Below, piece by piece: positions 1 to 12,515 of a DNA stretch of 64,000 bases. The number at the start of each line of letters is the position of its first letter. Position 1 is the first letter of the stretch. Both the position numbers and the translations under genes were made by a program. The notes beneath the pieces were generated by a model. The model worked only from the letters and a program-made list of their open reading frames with translations. It was not told the DNA's origin and searched no databases. The stretch is from Begonia masoniana (lineage: Eukaryota > Streptophyta > Magnoliopsida > Cucurbitales > Begoniaceae): contig CM039505.1 in assembly GCA_022432975.1 (NCBI GenBank), positions 50,179,897 to 50,243,896 of the forward strand, read 5' to 3'.

Positions 1-757
1 ACCCCAATCGATAGATAGCGATGGAACCAAAGTTATCAGAAAAAGTAGCTAGACCCGAACCAAACTCGTTGGTTGAACCTAAGCTATCAAGTTCGATCTT
101 TTCAAGAATACACTTGAAGAAGATCAAGTTCTAATCCAAGAACTCAAGAAGAGAATTATAAGGATCTCACCTCAAAGCAAAAGCTTAATAAAAATCAATT
201 CATTCAAAAGTCCCTAAAATCTATTACAAGCCTCCCTTAAATAGGCAAAGGGATAAAACTAATAAGGTAATAACATAATTAGAAATAATCAAAATATCCT
301 AATTAGACAATAGGAAAGTTTCCAAAAATAAGAGAAGGAAAATTGGAAAGTGGTGCAAGTGGATGGTGGCCGCGGAACTTAGGTTTAAGTAACGTGAGTC
401 TCGAGTTTAATTCAGATTGTGGGCCTAGCCCAATGGTGTGGCACTTGTAAGAACTTTGAAGTTAAAAACTCTTGGGCTAGAGTAGTGCCATGTTGGGTGA
501 CCATGTGGGAAGTCTTTATTTTTGAGACTTCGTTTTGGGCTTCTTTTCCAGTCCTTGCTTCTTCATCAACACTTAGTAATATTATTGCTCGTTGCACATT
601 TTGTGATGATTCCTTTTCTTGGATGTCTTTGATTAAAATTTGTAGTCTCGTTCTTGATCTCGTCATTGGTCCTCCTATATTCATCAATGGATCTTGGCTC
701 CCTATTGCTTCTTGATTGTCCTTAGTTGCTCCTTTGACTACATCATTAATGATATGA
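1..757 (-). mobile_element. Partial gypsy LTR/pol-3' unit, copy 1
   Basis: This stretch repeats positions 854-1610 almost base for base (offset 853). Read on the minus strand it holds the last ~90 codons of a gypsy pol frame (412-757), followed by LTR-like noncoding DNA with a TATA-like box ahead of an AATAAA-bearing region. The repeat is cut by the window edge on the left. On the right it stops at 757, where it meets the LTR-like end of copy 2 (short palindrome around 760-780). This is seen directly. That it arose by retrotransposon recombination is inference. Confidence 0.85.
451..516 (+). repeat. 5S-rRNA-like stretch in gypsy unit, copy 1
   Basis: Aligns without gaps over 66 nt to the 3' half of plant 5S rRNA, including the AGTTAA box A area, the CTTGGGC motif and the box C core TGGGTGACC followed by GGGAAGTC. 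By eye about three quarters of positions match a standard plant 5S. Repeated at 1304-1369 and 4464-4529. It is more like Cassandra 5S sequences (compare 43220-43305) than a functional 5S gene. It is on the plus strand while the host element reads minus. Confidence 0.7.
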
Positions 758-1264
758 ACCTAAGATATTAGAGATCTTAGACCCAACACGCAATACGGAA
801 TTCAAAGGGAATAATGCCTTTATTGATTCAAAAGAATAAGAAGAAGGAACTTGACCCCAATCGATAGATAGCGATGGAACCAAAGTTATCAGAAAAAGTA
901 GCTAGACCCGAACCAAACTCGTTGGTTGAACCTAAGCTATCAAGTTCGATCTTTTCAAGAATACACTTGAAGAAGATCAAGTTCTAATCCAAGAACTCAA
1001 GAAGAGAATTATAAGGATCTCACCTCAAAGCAAAAGCTTAATAAAAATCAATTCATTCAAAAGTCCCTAAAATCTATTACAAGCCTCCCTTAAATAGGCA
1101 AAGGGATAAAACTAATAAGGTAATAACATAATTAGAAATAATCAAAATATCCTAATTAGACAATAGGAAAGTTTCCAAAAATAAGAGAAGGAAAATTGGA
1201 AAGTGGTGCAAGTGGATGGTGGCCGCGGAACTTAGGTTTAAGTAACGTGAGTCTCGAGTTTAAT
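758..1264 (-). mobile_element. Gypsy LTR-like segment, copy 2
   Basis: Noncoding DNA lying downstream (minus strand) of the pol stop codon. It contains an AATAAA motif on the minus strand near 820 and a TATTTAAGG-like box near 1095, consistent with U3-R of an LTR. The same sequence recurs at 1-411 and 3940-4424. Exact LTR ends could not be fixed because no clean TG...CA pair with target duplication is visible; both flanks are other copies of the element. Confidence 0.7.
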
Positions 1265-2845
1265 TCAGATTGTGGGCCTAGCCCAATGGTGTGGCACTTG
1301 TAAGAACTTTGAAGTTAAAAACTCTTGGGCTAGAGTAGTGCCATGTTGGGTGACCATGTGGGAAGTCTTTATTTTTGAGACTTCGTTTTGGGCTTCTTTT
1401 CCAGTCCTTGCTTCTTCATCAACACTTAGTAATATTATTGCTCGTTGCACATTTTGTGATGATTCCTTTTCTTGGATGTCTTTGATTAAAATTTGTAGTC
1501 TCGTTCTTGATCTCGTCATTGGTCCTCCTATATTCATCAATGGATCTTGGCTCCCTATTGCTTCTTGATTGTCCTTAGTTGCTCCTTTGACTACATCATT
1601 CCCTCCCTCTTCGAAAAGATTCGTCCTCGAATCTGCATCAAACAAAGATAAGTCACTAACATTAAAAGTAGCGCTTACATTACCATATTCGCTCGGTAAG
1701 TCAATCTTATAAGCATTGTCATTGATGCGTTCCAACACTTGGAAGGGACCGTCTCCTCGCGGTTGTAATTTATTCTTTCTCCGCTCCGCAAATCTCTCCT
1801 TTCGTAGATGCACCCAAACCCAATCTCCGGGTTCAAAAATGATTTCTTTTCTACTCTTGTTGGCTTGTCGCGCAAAGTGCTCGTTCTTTTGTATAATGTT
1901 TTCTCGAACCTTCGAGTGTAATTCTCTTACGAATTCAGCCTTTCTTTTTCCATTTAAATCAACCAATTCATTAGAAGGTAACGGTAATAAATCAAGCGGT
2001 GTAAGAGGGTTAAAGCCATACACAATTTCAAATGGTGAGTAAGAAGTAGTAGAATGAACAACTCTATTGTAAGCGAACTCAACATGTGGCAAGCAATTTT
2101 CCCATTGTTTTAAATTCTTAGAAATTATTGCTCTCAACAAAGTAGATAAAGTTCGATTCACTACCTCGGTTTGTCCATCCGTTTGGGGGTGTGCCACGGT
2201 GGAAAACAACAATTTTGTACCTAGCTTATTCCATAAGGTTCTCCAAAAGTGACTTAGAAACTTCACATCCCTATCACTAACAATTGTTCTAGGTAATCCA
2301 TGTAAACGCACAATTTCTTTAAAAAATAAATCCGCTATATGTGTAGCATCATTAGTTTTAGAACATGCTATAAAATGTGCCATTTTACTAAATCGATCCA
2401 CAACCACAAAAATACTATCCTTACCTCCTTGTGTTCTTGGTAAACCTAACACAAAGTCCATGGAAATATCCGTCCAAGGGTGCTCGGGCACGGGTAAAGG
2501 ACTATACAATCCATATGGTTTGATCTTTGACTTTGCCTTCCTACATTCAATGCATCTTTCACAAATAGTTATAACATCATGCTTCATTTTTGGCCAAAAG
2601 AAATGTTCTATCAAGACATTCAAAGTTTTGTCAATTCCAAAGTGTCCCATTAATCCTCCACCATGTGTTTCTCTAACAAGCAATTCACGTAATGAGCATT
2701 TAGGTATACAAAGTTTATCCTTTCGAAATAAATACCCATCATGTCTATAATAATCAGCACATGCAATTTTCTCACAATCTCTCCATACATGACAAAAATC
2801 TATATCCGATTCATACAAATCCTTAATAAATTCAAATCCTAACAA
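1265..2845 (-). pseudogene. Ty3/gypsy integrase region of pol
   Basis: A 526-codon minus-strand frame with gypsy integrase architecture. An HHCC zinc-binding N-terminus (H-x-H then CERCIECRK) is followed by the DDE core ([15 protein letters not shown], then the E in [13 protein letters not shown]) and a GPF-type C-terminal module ([18 protein letters not shown]). No chromodomain is recognisable. The frame opens just after the stop at 2866; the reverse transcriptase/RNase H part lies in another frame, so pol is broken by a single-base frameshift between 2845 and 2870. The last ~90 codons overlap, antisense, a 5S-rRNA-like stretch at 1304-1369. Confidence 0.92.
1304..1369 (+). repeat. 5S-rRNA-like stretch in gypsy unit, copy 2
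   Basis: Same 66-nt 5S-like segment as at 451-516, here antisense to the C-terminal codons of the integrase frame that ends at 1265. It keeps the box C core TGGGTGACC but has a degenerate box A, so Pol III activity is doubtful. Confidence 0.7.
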
Positions 2846-2865
2846 TTTAGATTGTAGAGAAGTGA

Positions 2866-3939
2866 TTAAACGTACCTCCTTGACAACGCATCAGCGACTA
2901 CGTTGTCTTTACCTTTTTTGTAATGGATGACATATGGAAAGGTCTCGATGAATTCCATCCACTTGGCGTGCCTCTTGTGCAATTTACCTTGTGACTTTAG
3001 GTGCTTCAAACTCTCGTGATCGGAATGAATAATAAACTCCTTGGGCCACAAGTAGTGTTGCCATGTTTGTAACGTCCTTACCAAAGCGTAGAGTTCCTTG
3101 TCATATGTTGGATAATTTAATGCCGCTCCACTAAGCTTTTCACTGAAGTAAGCAATCGGCTTCATTTCCTGCATCAAAACACCTCCAATTCCCTTTCCCG
3201 ACGCGTCACATTCGATTTCAAATGTTTTATCAAAATTTGGTAAAACTAGAAGGGGAGCATTAGTTAGTTTCTCTTTTAACAAATTAAACGCTTTGTCATG
3301 TACTTCGGTCCAGTTAAATGCAATATTCTTTTTAACTAACTCATTCATAGGTGCCGCAATAGTGCTAAAGTCTCTTACAAATCTCCTATAAAAGCTAGCC
3401 AAGCCATGAAAGCTACGTACCTCATTTGCATTCTTTGGTGTGGGCCATTCCTTGATTGCTCTTATCTTTTCCTCATCTACGGATACCCCCTTTGAGCTAA
3501 CTACAAAACCAAGGAAAACTACCGATTCCATGCAAAAGGTACACTTTTTAAGATTAGCATACAATAGATTCGATTTTAACACACTAAATACAGATCTCAA
3601 ATGCTTAACATGTTCGTCAAGTGACTTACTATACACCAAAATATCATCAAAGTAGACCACAACAAATTTTCCAATAAATTGCCTTAAAACATGATTCATC
3701 AATCTCATAAACGTGCTCGGTGCATTAGATAGTCCAAACGGCATAACCAACCATTCATAAAGACCATATTTTGTTTTAAAAGCTGTTTTCCATTCATCTC
3801 CTTGTTTCATGCGAATTTGATAATATCCATTCTTTAAATCAATTTTGGAAAACATACATGCACCATACAGTTCATCAAGCATATCATCAAGACGAGGAAT
3901 AGGGTGTCGATACTTTACCGTAATTTTATTTACCGCTCG
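2866..3939 (-). pseudogene. Ty3/gypsy reverse transcriptase-RNase H, truncated
   Basis: Minus-strand frame with the RT palm motif YFDDILVYS, preceded by [15 protein letters not shown] and [15 protein letters not shown], then RNase H motifs ([32 protein letters not shown]) and the usual VADALSRR ending. The frame is open back to 3939, where RT is cut within the [17 protein letters not shown] region and joined directly to another LTR unit at 3940. The fingers subdomain, protease and gag are therefore missing. The stop at 2866 separates it from the integrase frame. The element cannot be autonomous as it stands. Confidence 0.93.
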
Positions 3940-5287
3940 GACCCAACACGCAATACGGAATTCAAAGGGAATAATGCCTTTATTGATTCAAAAGAATAAG
4001 AAAAAGGAACTTGACCCCAATCGATAGATAGCGATGGAACCAAAGTTATCAGAAAAAGCAGCTAGACCCGAACCAAACTCGTTGGTTGAACCTAAGCTAT
4101 CAAGTTCGATCTTTTCAAGAATACACTTGAAGAAGATCAAGTTCTAATCCAAGAACTCAAGAAGAGAATTATAAGGATCTCACCTCAAAGCAAAAGCTTA
4201 ATAAAAATCAATTCATTCAAAAGTCCCTAAAATCTATTACAAGCCTCCCTTAAATAGGCAAAGGGATAAAACTAATAAGGTAATAACATAATTAGAAATA
4301 ATCAAAATATCCTAATTAGACAATAGGAAAGTTTCCAAAAATAAGAGAAGGAAAATTGGAAAGTGGTGCAAGTGGATGGTGGCCGCGGAACTTAGGTTTA
4401 AGTAACGTGAGTCTCGAGTTTAATTCAGATTGTGGGCCTAGCCCAATGGTGTGGCACTTGTAAGAACTTTGAAGTTAAAAACTCTTGGGCTAGAGTAGTG
4501 CCATGTTGGGTGACCATGTGGGAAGTCTTTATTTTTGAGACTTCGTTTTGGGCTTCTTTTCCAGTCCTTGCTTCTTCATCAACACTTAGTAATATTATTG
4601 CTCGTTGCACATTTTGTGATGATTCCTTTTCTTGGATGTCTTTGATTAAAATTTGTAGTCTCGTTCTTGATCTCGTCATTGGTCCTCCTATATTCATCAA
4701 TGGATCTTGGCTCCCTATTGCTTCTTGATTGTCCTTAGTTGCTCCTTTGACTACATCATTCCCTCCCTCTTCGAAAAGATTCGTCCTCGAATCTGCATCA
4801 AACAAAGATAAGTCACTAACATTAAAAGTAGCGCTTACATTACCATATTCGCTCGGTAAGTCAATCTTATAAGCATTGTCATTGATGCGTTCCAACACTT
4901 GGAAGGGACCGTCTCCTCGCGGTTGTAATTTATTCTTTCTCCGCTCCGCAAATCTCTCCTTTCGTAGATGCACCCAAACCCAATCTCCGGGTTCAAAAAT
5001 GATTTCTTTTCTACTCTTGTTGGCTTGTCGCGCAAAGTGCTCGTTCTTTTGTATAATGTTTTCTCGAACCTTCGAGTGTAATTCTCTTACGAATTCAGCC
5101 TTTCTTTTTCCATTTAAATCAACCAATTCATTAGAAGGTAACGGTAATAAATCAAGCGGTGTAAGAGGGTTAAAGCCATACACAATTTCAAATGGTGAGT
5201 AAGAAGTAGTAGAATGAACAACTCTATTGTAAGCGAACTCAACATGTGGCAAGCAATTTTCCCATTGTTTTAAATTCTTAGAAATTA
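3940..5287 (-). mobile_element. Duplicated LTR-integrase 3' unit, copy 3
   Basis: Positions 3940-5287 repeat 780-2127 with very few differences (constant offset 3160). The unit holds the LTR-like segment plus the last 275 codons of integrase (4425-5252). It begins where RT is truncated at 3939 and ends at 5287, where it is fused to a different gypsy element. Near-identity with copy 2 points to a recent duplication or template switch; that is inference. Confidence 0.88.
4464..4529 (+). repeat. 5S-rRNA-like stretch in gypsy unit, copy 3
   Basis: Third copy of the 66-nt 5S-like segment, carried by the duplicated unit 3940-5287 and antisense to the end of the integrase frame that stops at 4425. 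Confidence 0.7.
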
Positions 5288-5700
5288 TTCATCAATGGAT
5301 CTTGGCTCCCTATTGCTTCTTGATTGTCCACTTTTAAGGTCAACCTTAGAGAATACAGCTACTCTACTAAGTTCGTCCAACATGTCTTCTAGACGTGGAA
5401 TTGAAAACCTATACTTAATTGTGATTTGGTTTATTGCTCTACTGTCCACGTATATTCTCATGGAGTCATCCTTCGTAGGCACTAATAACGTGTGTACCGC
5501 ACAGGGGCTCATGGATTCCCTTATATAGCCCTTTTGTAATAGTTCGTCCACTTGATTTTGTAGCTCCTTCAATACCTCGTGGTTCATTCGATAAGTAGGT
5601 CTGTTAGGTAATACCGCTCCTGGTAGGAAATCTATTTGGTTTTCAATTCCACGAAAAGGTGGAAGATCTTTTGAGAGTTCTTCAGGAAAAATATCTTGAA
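5288..5700 (-). pseudogene. RT fragment of a second gypsy family
   Basis: Minus-strand frame at 5285-5587 encodes an RT fingers/palm start (LLQKGYIRESMSPCAV, then a VDSRAINQITIKYR-like stretch and FSKVDLKSG). It is clearly divergent from the RT at 2866-3939. It breaks off right after the first catalytic-Asp region, where the sequence becomes the 40-bp segment that also lies at about 684-723 inside the neighbouring gypsy unit. The breakpoint therefore coincides with shared sequence. The rest toward 5700 is in broken frames. Confidence 0.8.
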
Positions 5701-6950
5701 ACTAATTTAGAAGATTTAAAATTGGTTGAGGGATGTTCCCTGGCTCCATTACTCGGTCTTTGAACATTAGCAAAATGAAGGGTCCTCCCTCTAGAATGGT
5801 GGCATTTATCTCACCTTTAGTCATTAACAGGTTGACATAATCTATTTCCTTCTTTCTTGCCGCCTCATCTTTAGCAATTTTCTCGGGTGTTAAAGGTGTC
5901 AGCTTGATTATTTTTTCTCCAAATTTGAGTGAATAGTAATTTGAATAACCATCATGTGTCACCTTCCTGTCGCACTGCCACGGTCATCCCAAAAGAAGAT
6001 GGCTAGCATTCATTGGTACGACGTCACATAAGATGGAGTCCTTATACTTTCCAATGGAGAATTCGATGGTGACTTGTTTGTTTACTTTCAAGTCATCTCG
6101 GTCATCAAGTCATCGTAACTTATAGGGTTTGGAATGTGGAGTTGTGTCTAACTCTTAACTTTTTCACCATATCCTTGGAGGCAATATTTGTACAGCTCCC
6201 TCCGTCTATGATTAGTGAGCATACCTTATCCTTGATTAGACAACCAGTATAAAAGATATTCTCACGTTGACATTGTTCTTCAATGGTCTTAGATACTAAT
6301 ACTCGTCGAATGACCATTAAGAGAGGTCCTTCCTGGGTATGATAAATCTCATCTTCGGATTCATCTTTTTCGATTTCCTCATATTCTTGTTCATCCTCGC
6401 TCTCTATTTCTCTCGTACCCTCCTAGATGACCATCACTCTACGGTTTGAACATTGGGCCATCACGTGTCCAAGACCTGACACTTGAAGCATTTAATATCT
6501 CTAGCCCTATTTTGATTAACGACCGATATAGTATATTTCTTACAGACCTCCTTAGCTGGCCAACTTTTGGTGAAAGATTGTTTTTCTTCCACCTTAACGA
6601 CTTTCTTGTTAACTTCCAGGGCCTTGGGAATAAACCGGTTAGGGGCTATCATTCCCCCACTTTTCAACTGTCGTTCGACCTTGACAGCCATTTAAGCTAT
6701 TAAGTCCAAGTTGTCGAGAGGATGTAATTCAACGACATTGCTAATATCGCTAGTCATAAACATACCTTCAGTTGCAGTAATAAATCAACTTCTCGTCCAT
6801 ATTTAAGATATTTGTTTCTTTACTTTGAATATCTTCTGTCCGTCATTCAACCTGGCCAACTCTTTCTTCTTTCTATGAATGACGCCAGAGATGCTAGGAG
6901 AAGATACAAGCCACCAACCACAGTTAATGCTTAGATAGGTTAATTCTATG
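5701..6950 (-). pseudogene. Decayed gypsy gag-protease region
   Basis: Minus-strand fragments continue upstream of the RT piece. 5702-5962 is a linker frame between protease and RT. 6120-6317 has an aspartic-protease-like active site (IIDGGSCTNIAS in place of the usual D-S/T-G-A-S). 6461-6691 has the start of a CCHC zinc knuckle (CFKCQ). Stops and frameshifts separate them. Beyond about 6700 gag similarity fades, and no 5' LTR was recognised before about 6950. Old, non-functional copy. Confidence 0.72.
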
Positions 6951-7157
6951 GAGAGAAAGCTTCACTACAGTAAAGTAAAATTTCAAAAACAGAGACATGA
7001 AACTTTCAGTAAACAAAAGTTTATATTTGGAGGTACAAGTTCTTACATGTGATGCTCAAACAAACTACAAAGTTGTTCCTCAAATGCCAAGGAAACCATA
7101 AAGTTTCTTGCATGTCCCAATCAAATAACATATTATAGTCAAATGCCAATCAGCATA

Positions 7158-8915
7158 TCAATCATGCAGTGTTCCTAATATATCTTCGTCGCGGTACAGA
7201 TGGAACCTGAAACGAAAAGCAAAATAAAATTAAAAACAGGTAACATTACAAAAAATAGCTACACCCATCAAAAGTAAATGTGAATAAAACAATGCTAATG
7301 CCTTCTTTCTGAATAGTCTGAGTAACATATTTAATCATAGAGAATATAGATGACTTCCAAAATTTCTCTTTTCCAAATTGAACACTCGCCTTCTTCAAGA
7401 ATCAAACTCATGAACCTCATCTGTTTCACCATTATTACCATGACTTAATTCTTTCATCTTTTGTCTTTGGAATATACATGTACAGGCAGCACATATACAT
7501 TATAACCATAATGTTATGACTGATTAACTAGAGATACGACATGTTCAAGGGCAGATATACGGATATCAGACTACCACAACACTTGTATTATAAGACGACC
7601 AGCACATCATTTAAAAAATAATTGTTTTTTCCACCTTATTTTCTCAATAACTCTTTTGCTTCCACAGAATTAAAGTTTATTGATCCAGAAATTATTTTCC
7701 TGGATTCTTTATTGAAGGCAGAAATTTACTAAGCGATAAAAGTATTAACGGAGATATTTGGCATTTCTTAATACATCTAATTATTTCTTCGCTATAAATT
7801 AAATAAACTAATAATGGGTTTAAGTAGATTTAATGTATTGTATTAACAGGTTAATGTCAAATAATACAATGTTTATTAACGAACCCGACTCAGCAAGTTC
7901 ACGTCATAAAGATAAAAACAGCCACCACAAGCAAGGAATTGTAAAGGCAATGAGTACAAGTAACACAAAAATAGAAGTTGGATACATACTCTTTATCGCC
8001 AAGTTTGACTTCAGTCCCTCCATATTCTGGTAGGAGGACAGTATCCCCTTCCTTCAAAGAAACCGGAATCACTTTCCCTTCCTTGTCGCGATGTCCAGGA
8101 CCAACGGCAACTACTTTCCCAGAGTTCAGCTATATTAAGAAAGAAAAATACAGCTTAGCAGTGTGAACAGCAGTTCTGAAACTTAATTCAAAACTTTAAA
8201 AAAAAAACCCAACTGCAAGTACACAAATCTAGAAGAACAACTTCAGTAGTTTCTTCAAAGGCCAGGGAAAAAGGAGCAGGAAGAACGACCGTAAGAAGAA
8301 ACAAGTATCTTTGAGTTCTTCGCAATTGAGTTTCTAAAACAATGGAAAATGCTTAAGCACCACAGAGTCTGAAAAAAAGGGAAGCATTTCATCGCTTTTC
8401 ATGGATGCAAACCTATTAGTCAATTTCAACAAACAACGCTCATAGAACACAGGAAGAACAGTTATTTTGTTGACTAATGTAAATTTCTTCGCAATAAAGT
8501 ATGATCCCAAATTCAGAACCAGAAAATTATTTTTCAGCTAAAGTAAACTATTCTGAGTTCACCAATCCATCTGGAAAAGCATGAAGTAAAAACAAAAATA
8601 AAATAAAATAAAAGAGAAGAGAAGAAGCAAAACAAAACCAAATATGCGTGATTCAGGTCAGCCTGAGAAAAAGTTTTCAAATCCGAGAAAAACAAAAAGT
8701 GATAAAAAAAATTCCTCTTAAATCCGAATTCCTCAAGTTTCAAATAAAAAACAGATTAACGAGAGAATAGCAGAGCGAAAAGAAAAATTGTAAGGAAAAT
8801 CAAAATTGACCTTGGAGGACTTCTCAGGGAGCAAGATTCCAGCATTAGTTTTAGACGGAGGTACGATTTTCTCGATCAACACGCGATTCATCAAAGGCAC
8901 CAAGCGCTTCGCCAT
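7158..8915 (-). CDS. CPN10: CPN10, GroES-type mitochondrial/cytosolic 10-kDa co-chaperonin
   Basis: Three exons by hand splicing: 8811-8915, 7990-8129 and 7158-7206, giving 97 residues, the usual CPN10 length. The protein opens MAKRLVPLMNRVLIEKI and carries GILLPEKSSK (mobile loop), VVAVGPGHRD, GDTVLLPEYGGTEVKLG and the C-terminal FHLYRDEDILGTLHD, all hallmark GroES stretches. Family knowledge: it forms a heptameric lid on chaperonin 60 in mitochondria and has no cleaved presequence, which fits the short basic N-terminus here. All junctions are GT-AG; exon 2 ends at the strong donor GTATGT (7989-7984) with codon phase 2, and the frame is only kept with that donor. Introns are 783 nt (7207-7989) and 681 nt. 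The start is the first ATG that matches the family; an upstream in-frame ATG at 9029 would add an unlikely leader. Downstream it abuts the decayed gypsy block. Confidence 0.96.
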
Positions 8916-9109
8916 TAGAGAGACGAACAAAAACCCTAAATCCTCGCAAATGGAAACGGAGAATAGACTGTAGAGTAGTCTCCGGTAGGGTTTTACAAGG
9001 GTTTTGCCGTCCTTCTTCCCGAAGCTCATTTACCAAAATGGTCACGAGTTCCTTCCCTGCACAATCTCTTCTGCTAGGGATTATTTGGTAAACTACATCA
9101 TTGATCAAT

Positions 9110-10500
9110 GATAAATCAATCTTACAAAATAATTGTTAACGAAACAAACTTCAAACTAACTGTTATTCTCTAAAGATCCAACTCTTTACAATCGCCTACA
9201 ATTTAAATGTAGTCGTTCGCACTTGAAATAGGTGTAAAACACGCTCGAAAAAGGGCAACCGCGCAGTCACCTGCAGTTATAACGCGATAGACCACGCTTG
9301 GAGAGTTGACTTGTTAACATAATATAGTTTAAGGTTCATTTTGTTAACGAAAAAATTTACCGTTTTGTCAATGACCCTAGAGTTGGTTTTTTTTTCTTTC
9401 AAAAAATTATTATTTTGCTCGATTGTCAAATTTAAAAATTGAAGTAATGTTGTATTTATATTTTAATTTTACATCTTAACATGATGTTTACGTATTATTT
9501 ACTCATTTCGTCATGCAATATATTATTTTAAATATTTTTATTGCATCATAATAATTTTATTAATAAGTAATTGATAGATAAATACCATAGCCAAATTTTT
9601 TCATATTACTCGTAAAAGAAGTGAAGTGAATATTTTCGAAACTACAATATTTATTTATTTAATAATAAAATAATAAACATATTTCAGTATTTTTATAAAA
9701 TTAATATTAGTATATGGTCATGCTATTTTTGTATTTGTGTTTTCTCAATTATTCAATGCTTCTTTTCATTTAAATATTCATATTTGTTTTTTTTTTTAAT
9801 TATTAAAAACATCATCATTTCTTCTATTGGAACTATACACCAATTTTCTTGAGAATATATTATTTCTATTTATATTCTACTTGCCTAAAATTAATTTAAA
9901 GAAACAAATTAAATGTTTTGTAAGATCCGACATAAAATAAAATAATAATAGTTTTGGTATTCAATAAATATAAACATTATTTTAAGAAAATGTAGAGAAA
10001 ATGAGTAACGAGTGGAGCAACAGCGAGCGTTTGGGTGGAATAGCATTTATGCCAAGATAAGACGTTCAAAGGGTGTGTAGTTGTGCAGATCCAAACAGCG
10101 TTTTACGAGTGCGGCAATTACCATATTGCCCCTAAAATCTTACTCAAAAGGGTGGCATTTTGGTAATTTCACTTCAGGAATAAATGGTGAGACAGGGAGA
10201 AATTAGAGTATACATGAGGAGGCCACGTATTGCAAAACACTATGTATGCTCGAGATGTATTATGACCAAAACTAACGTTTCATTTTAGATAATAGAGTCG
10301 GCTTAGTGCCTTCATTCAATGGGTTGATTCAAAATCAGTTGAAATCAACTTAATTTTATAGTTTGTGTGTTGAAAAATAATTTAATCATTATACAACGGA
10401 CTAGGCAGACGATTGTAAAACTAGCATCGTGGCTAGTGTAGTCTTGCGTCACAACAAAGTTATTAAGTTAGAACCAGGATGTTGGGGTGAATTTGATAGT
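9110..10500. other. AT-rich intergenic region
   Basis: Lies upstream of CPN10 (its promoter side). Very AT-rich from about 9360 to 10000, with poly-T and poly-A runs. No coding frame, RNA gene or recognisable repeat ends were found. Confidence 0.6.
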
Positions 10501-10509
10501 CCTAAGACA

Positions 10510-11420
10510 TAGGGGTGGGCAGAACTGGTCTAGAACCGGCGGATCAGACCGCGGTTTCGATCCGGTTCGTGAGCGGTTCCAAGAGGAGTGGGAATCGGTT
10601 CCGATTCCAAAAGTTTTGGAACCGGAACCGGCAGTCCAGTACACAGTTCCTATGTCCGAGAACTGCCCTGGACCGTGGGAGTACCGACCCATGGGTCGGC
10701 CTGAGAAATGGTTATCCGACCCGGTGACCCATAGGTCGGATGCCCTAAATCAATAAATTTGAAGTTAAAGTTCGGACTTTGAACTTCATACTTCAGCTCT
10801 CTCATTCCGAATCTCTGGCAGATTCTTCACCGGTAGTAGTCGGCGAAGCAAGGTCCCCAGTGCCGGAGAGTGGGACGTGGAGGCTCATCGTGCCGGCGAG
10901 GAGATCAATGAGTTGTTTAGATGGTTTTCATTTTTACTTCATCCGCTTCCCCCTTTTTGCACTCATCTTCGAGCTAATGACAAAAAAGAGGGTGGACGTA
11001 GCAAAATCTAGAGTGGAGAAACACATTGATTTGCCCATGTGAATATACAACTGTGGGTAATTTTGCTGTTGTCAAATCAATTCAATTAGCATGTCAACTT
11101 TCTTCAACTTTTTCTTCTTCTTCTGCATTTCTCTAATGACTGATTTCTCATGCTGGAAATCTGTAGGAGGAAGTAGTTGATTTTTATTAGCATCCTCGAT
11201 TTTTCTCTATTTTCTCTGATTTCATTTGGACGAGGGCTAGCTTCGGCGTAGATTTTTCTGCTTTAGATTTGTTATATTGTTTAAATATTTTAGAAAAAAA
11301 ATAAATAAAAAATCAGATGGGAAGAACCGGTTCCGGTTCTGGAATTTAAAATCCTAAATATTTCGTTCCGGTCCAGTTCCAAGCGGAAACCAGGACCGGA
11401 CCAGACTGTGCCCACTCCTA
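10510..11420. mobile_element. Non-autonomous hAT-type transposon
   Basis: Terminal inverted repeats begin TAGGGGTGGGC at 10510 and end GCCCACTCCTA at 11420. Subterminal regions are rich in ACCGG/CCGGTTCC motifs on both sides. It is flanked by an 8-bp target duplication with one mismatch (ctaagaca at 10502-10509, ctaaggca at 11421-11428), the hallmark length for hAT. No transposase frame: the internal ORFs (10487-10756, 10779-11042) match nothing I know. Confidence 0.82.
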
Positions 11421-11510
11421 CTAAGGCATTAGTGTCACAACTCGGATCATTATTTCTTGTGTAGGCCAACCCAGACTTTGACAAGAGTGGAGACTAAGGC
11501 TGGTTGGATC

Positions 11511-12016
<506 letters not shown>

Positions 12017-12184
12017 CGAACCAGAGCCTGATTTCTATACCTAACATGTCCCCCCCGGTCCACGAACAAACCACTCAAGGTATATTACAGTCTATCTACG
12101 CCCTCTTGTCTCTCTCTCTCTCTCTCTCTCTCTCGATCTCGGACGTACTCCTTGCACAAAGCAGTTCAGTTTTCTGGGGTATCC

Positions 12185-12222
<38 letters not shown>

Positions 12223-12515
12223 AAATGGAGCTTTTTATAGCCAAAATTGGGGTCTGAAATGAGCAGAAAAAAAGAAGTAAGAAGCTTCCATTGACACCCA
12301 TTTTTCTCACCATATATTTACAAAATCTACTCTAGCCCTATTGCACTCTCCTTTTATGCTGGTCTGGACGATCCTCACCATTCCAGCCAAGGTTTCAGGC
12401 CTTCACTGTGGAAAAGACTTGCAGGCAGAGAAAGAAGAACAGCAAAAGAACTAGAGGGAGAAACAAAAAAACCACATTTTGAATGGTTCTTGTTTAAATC
12501 ATCAAGAAATTACAA

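Noticed and set aside
419..715. Plus-strand 98-codon frame repeated three times (419, 1272, 4432)
   Set aside because: It is antisense to the gypsy pol end and overlaps the 5S-like stretch; its repetition reflects duplication of the element, not a gene.
8733..9029. 98-codon frame containing the CPN10 start
   Set aside because: Its first 38 codons lie upstream of the family start and its last codons read into intron 1; only 8811-8915 is coding.
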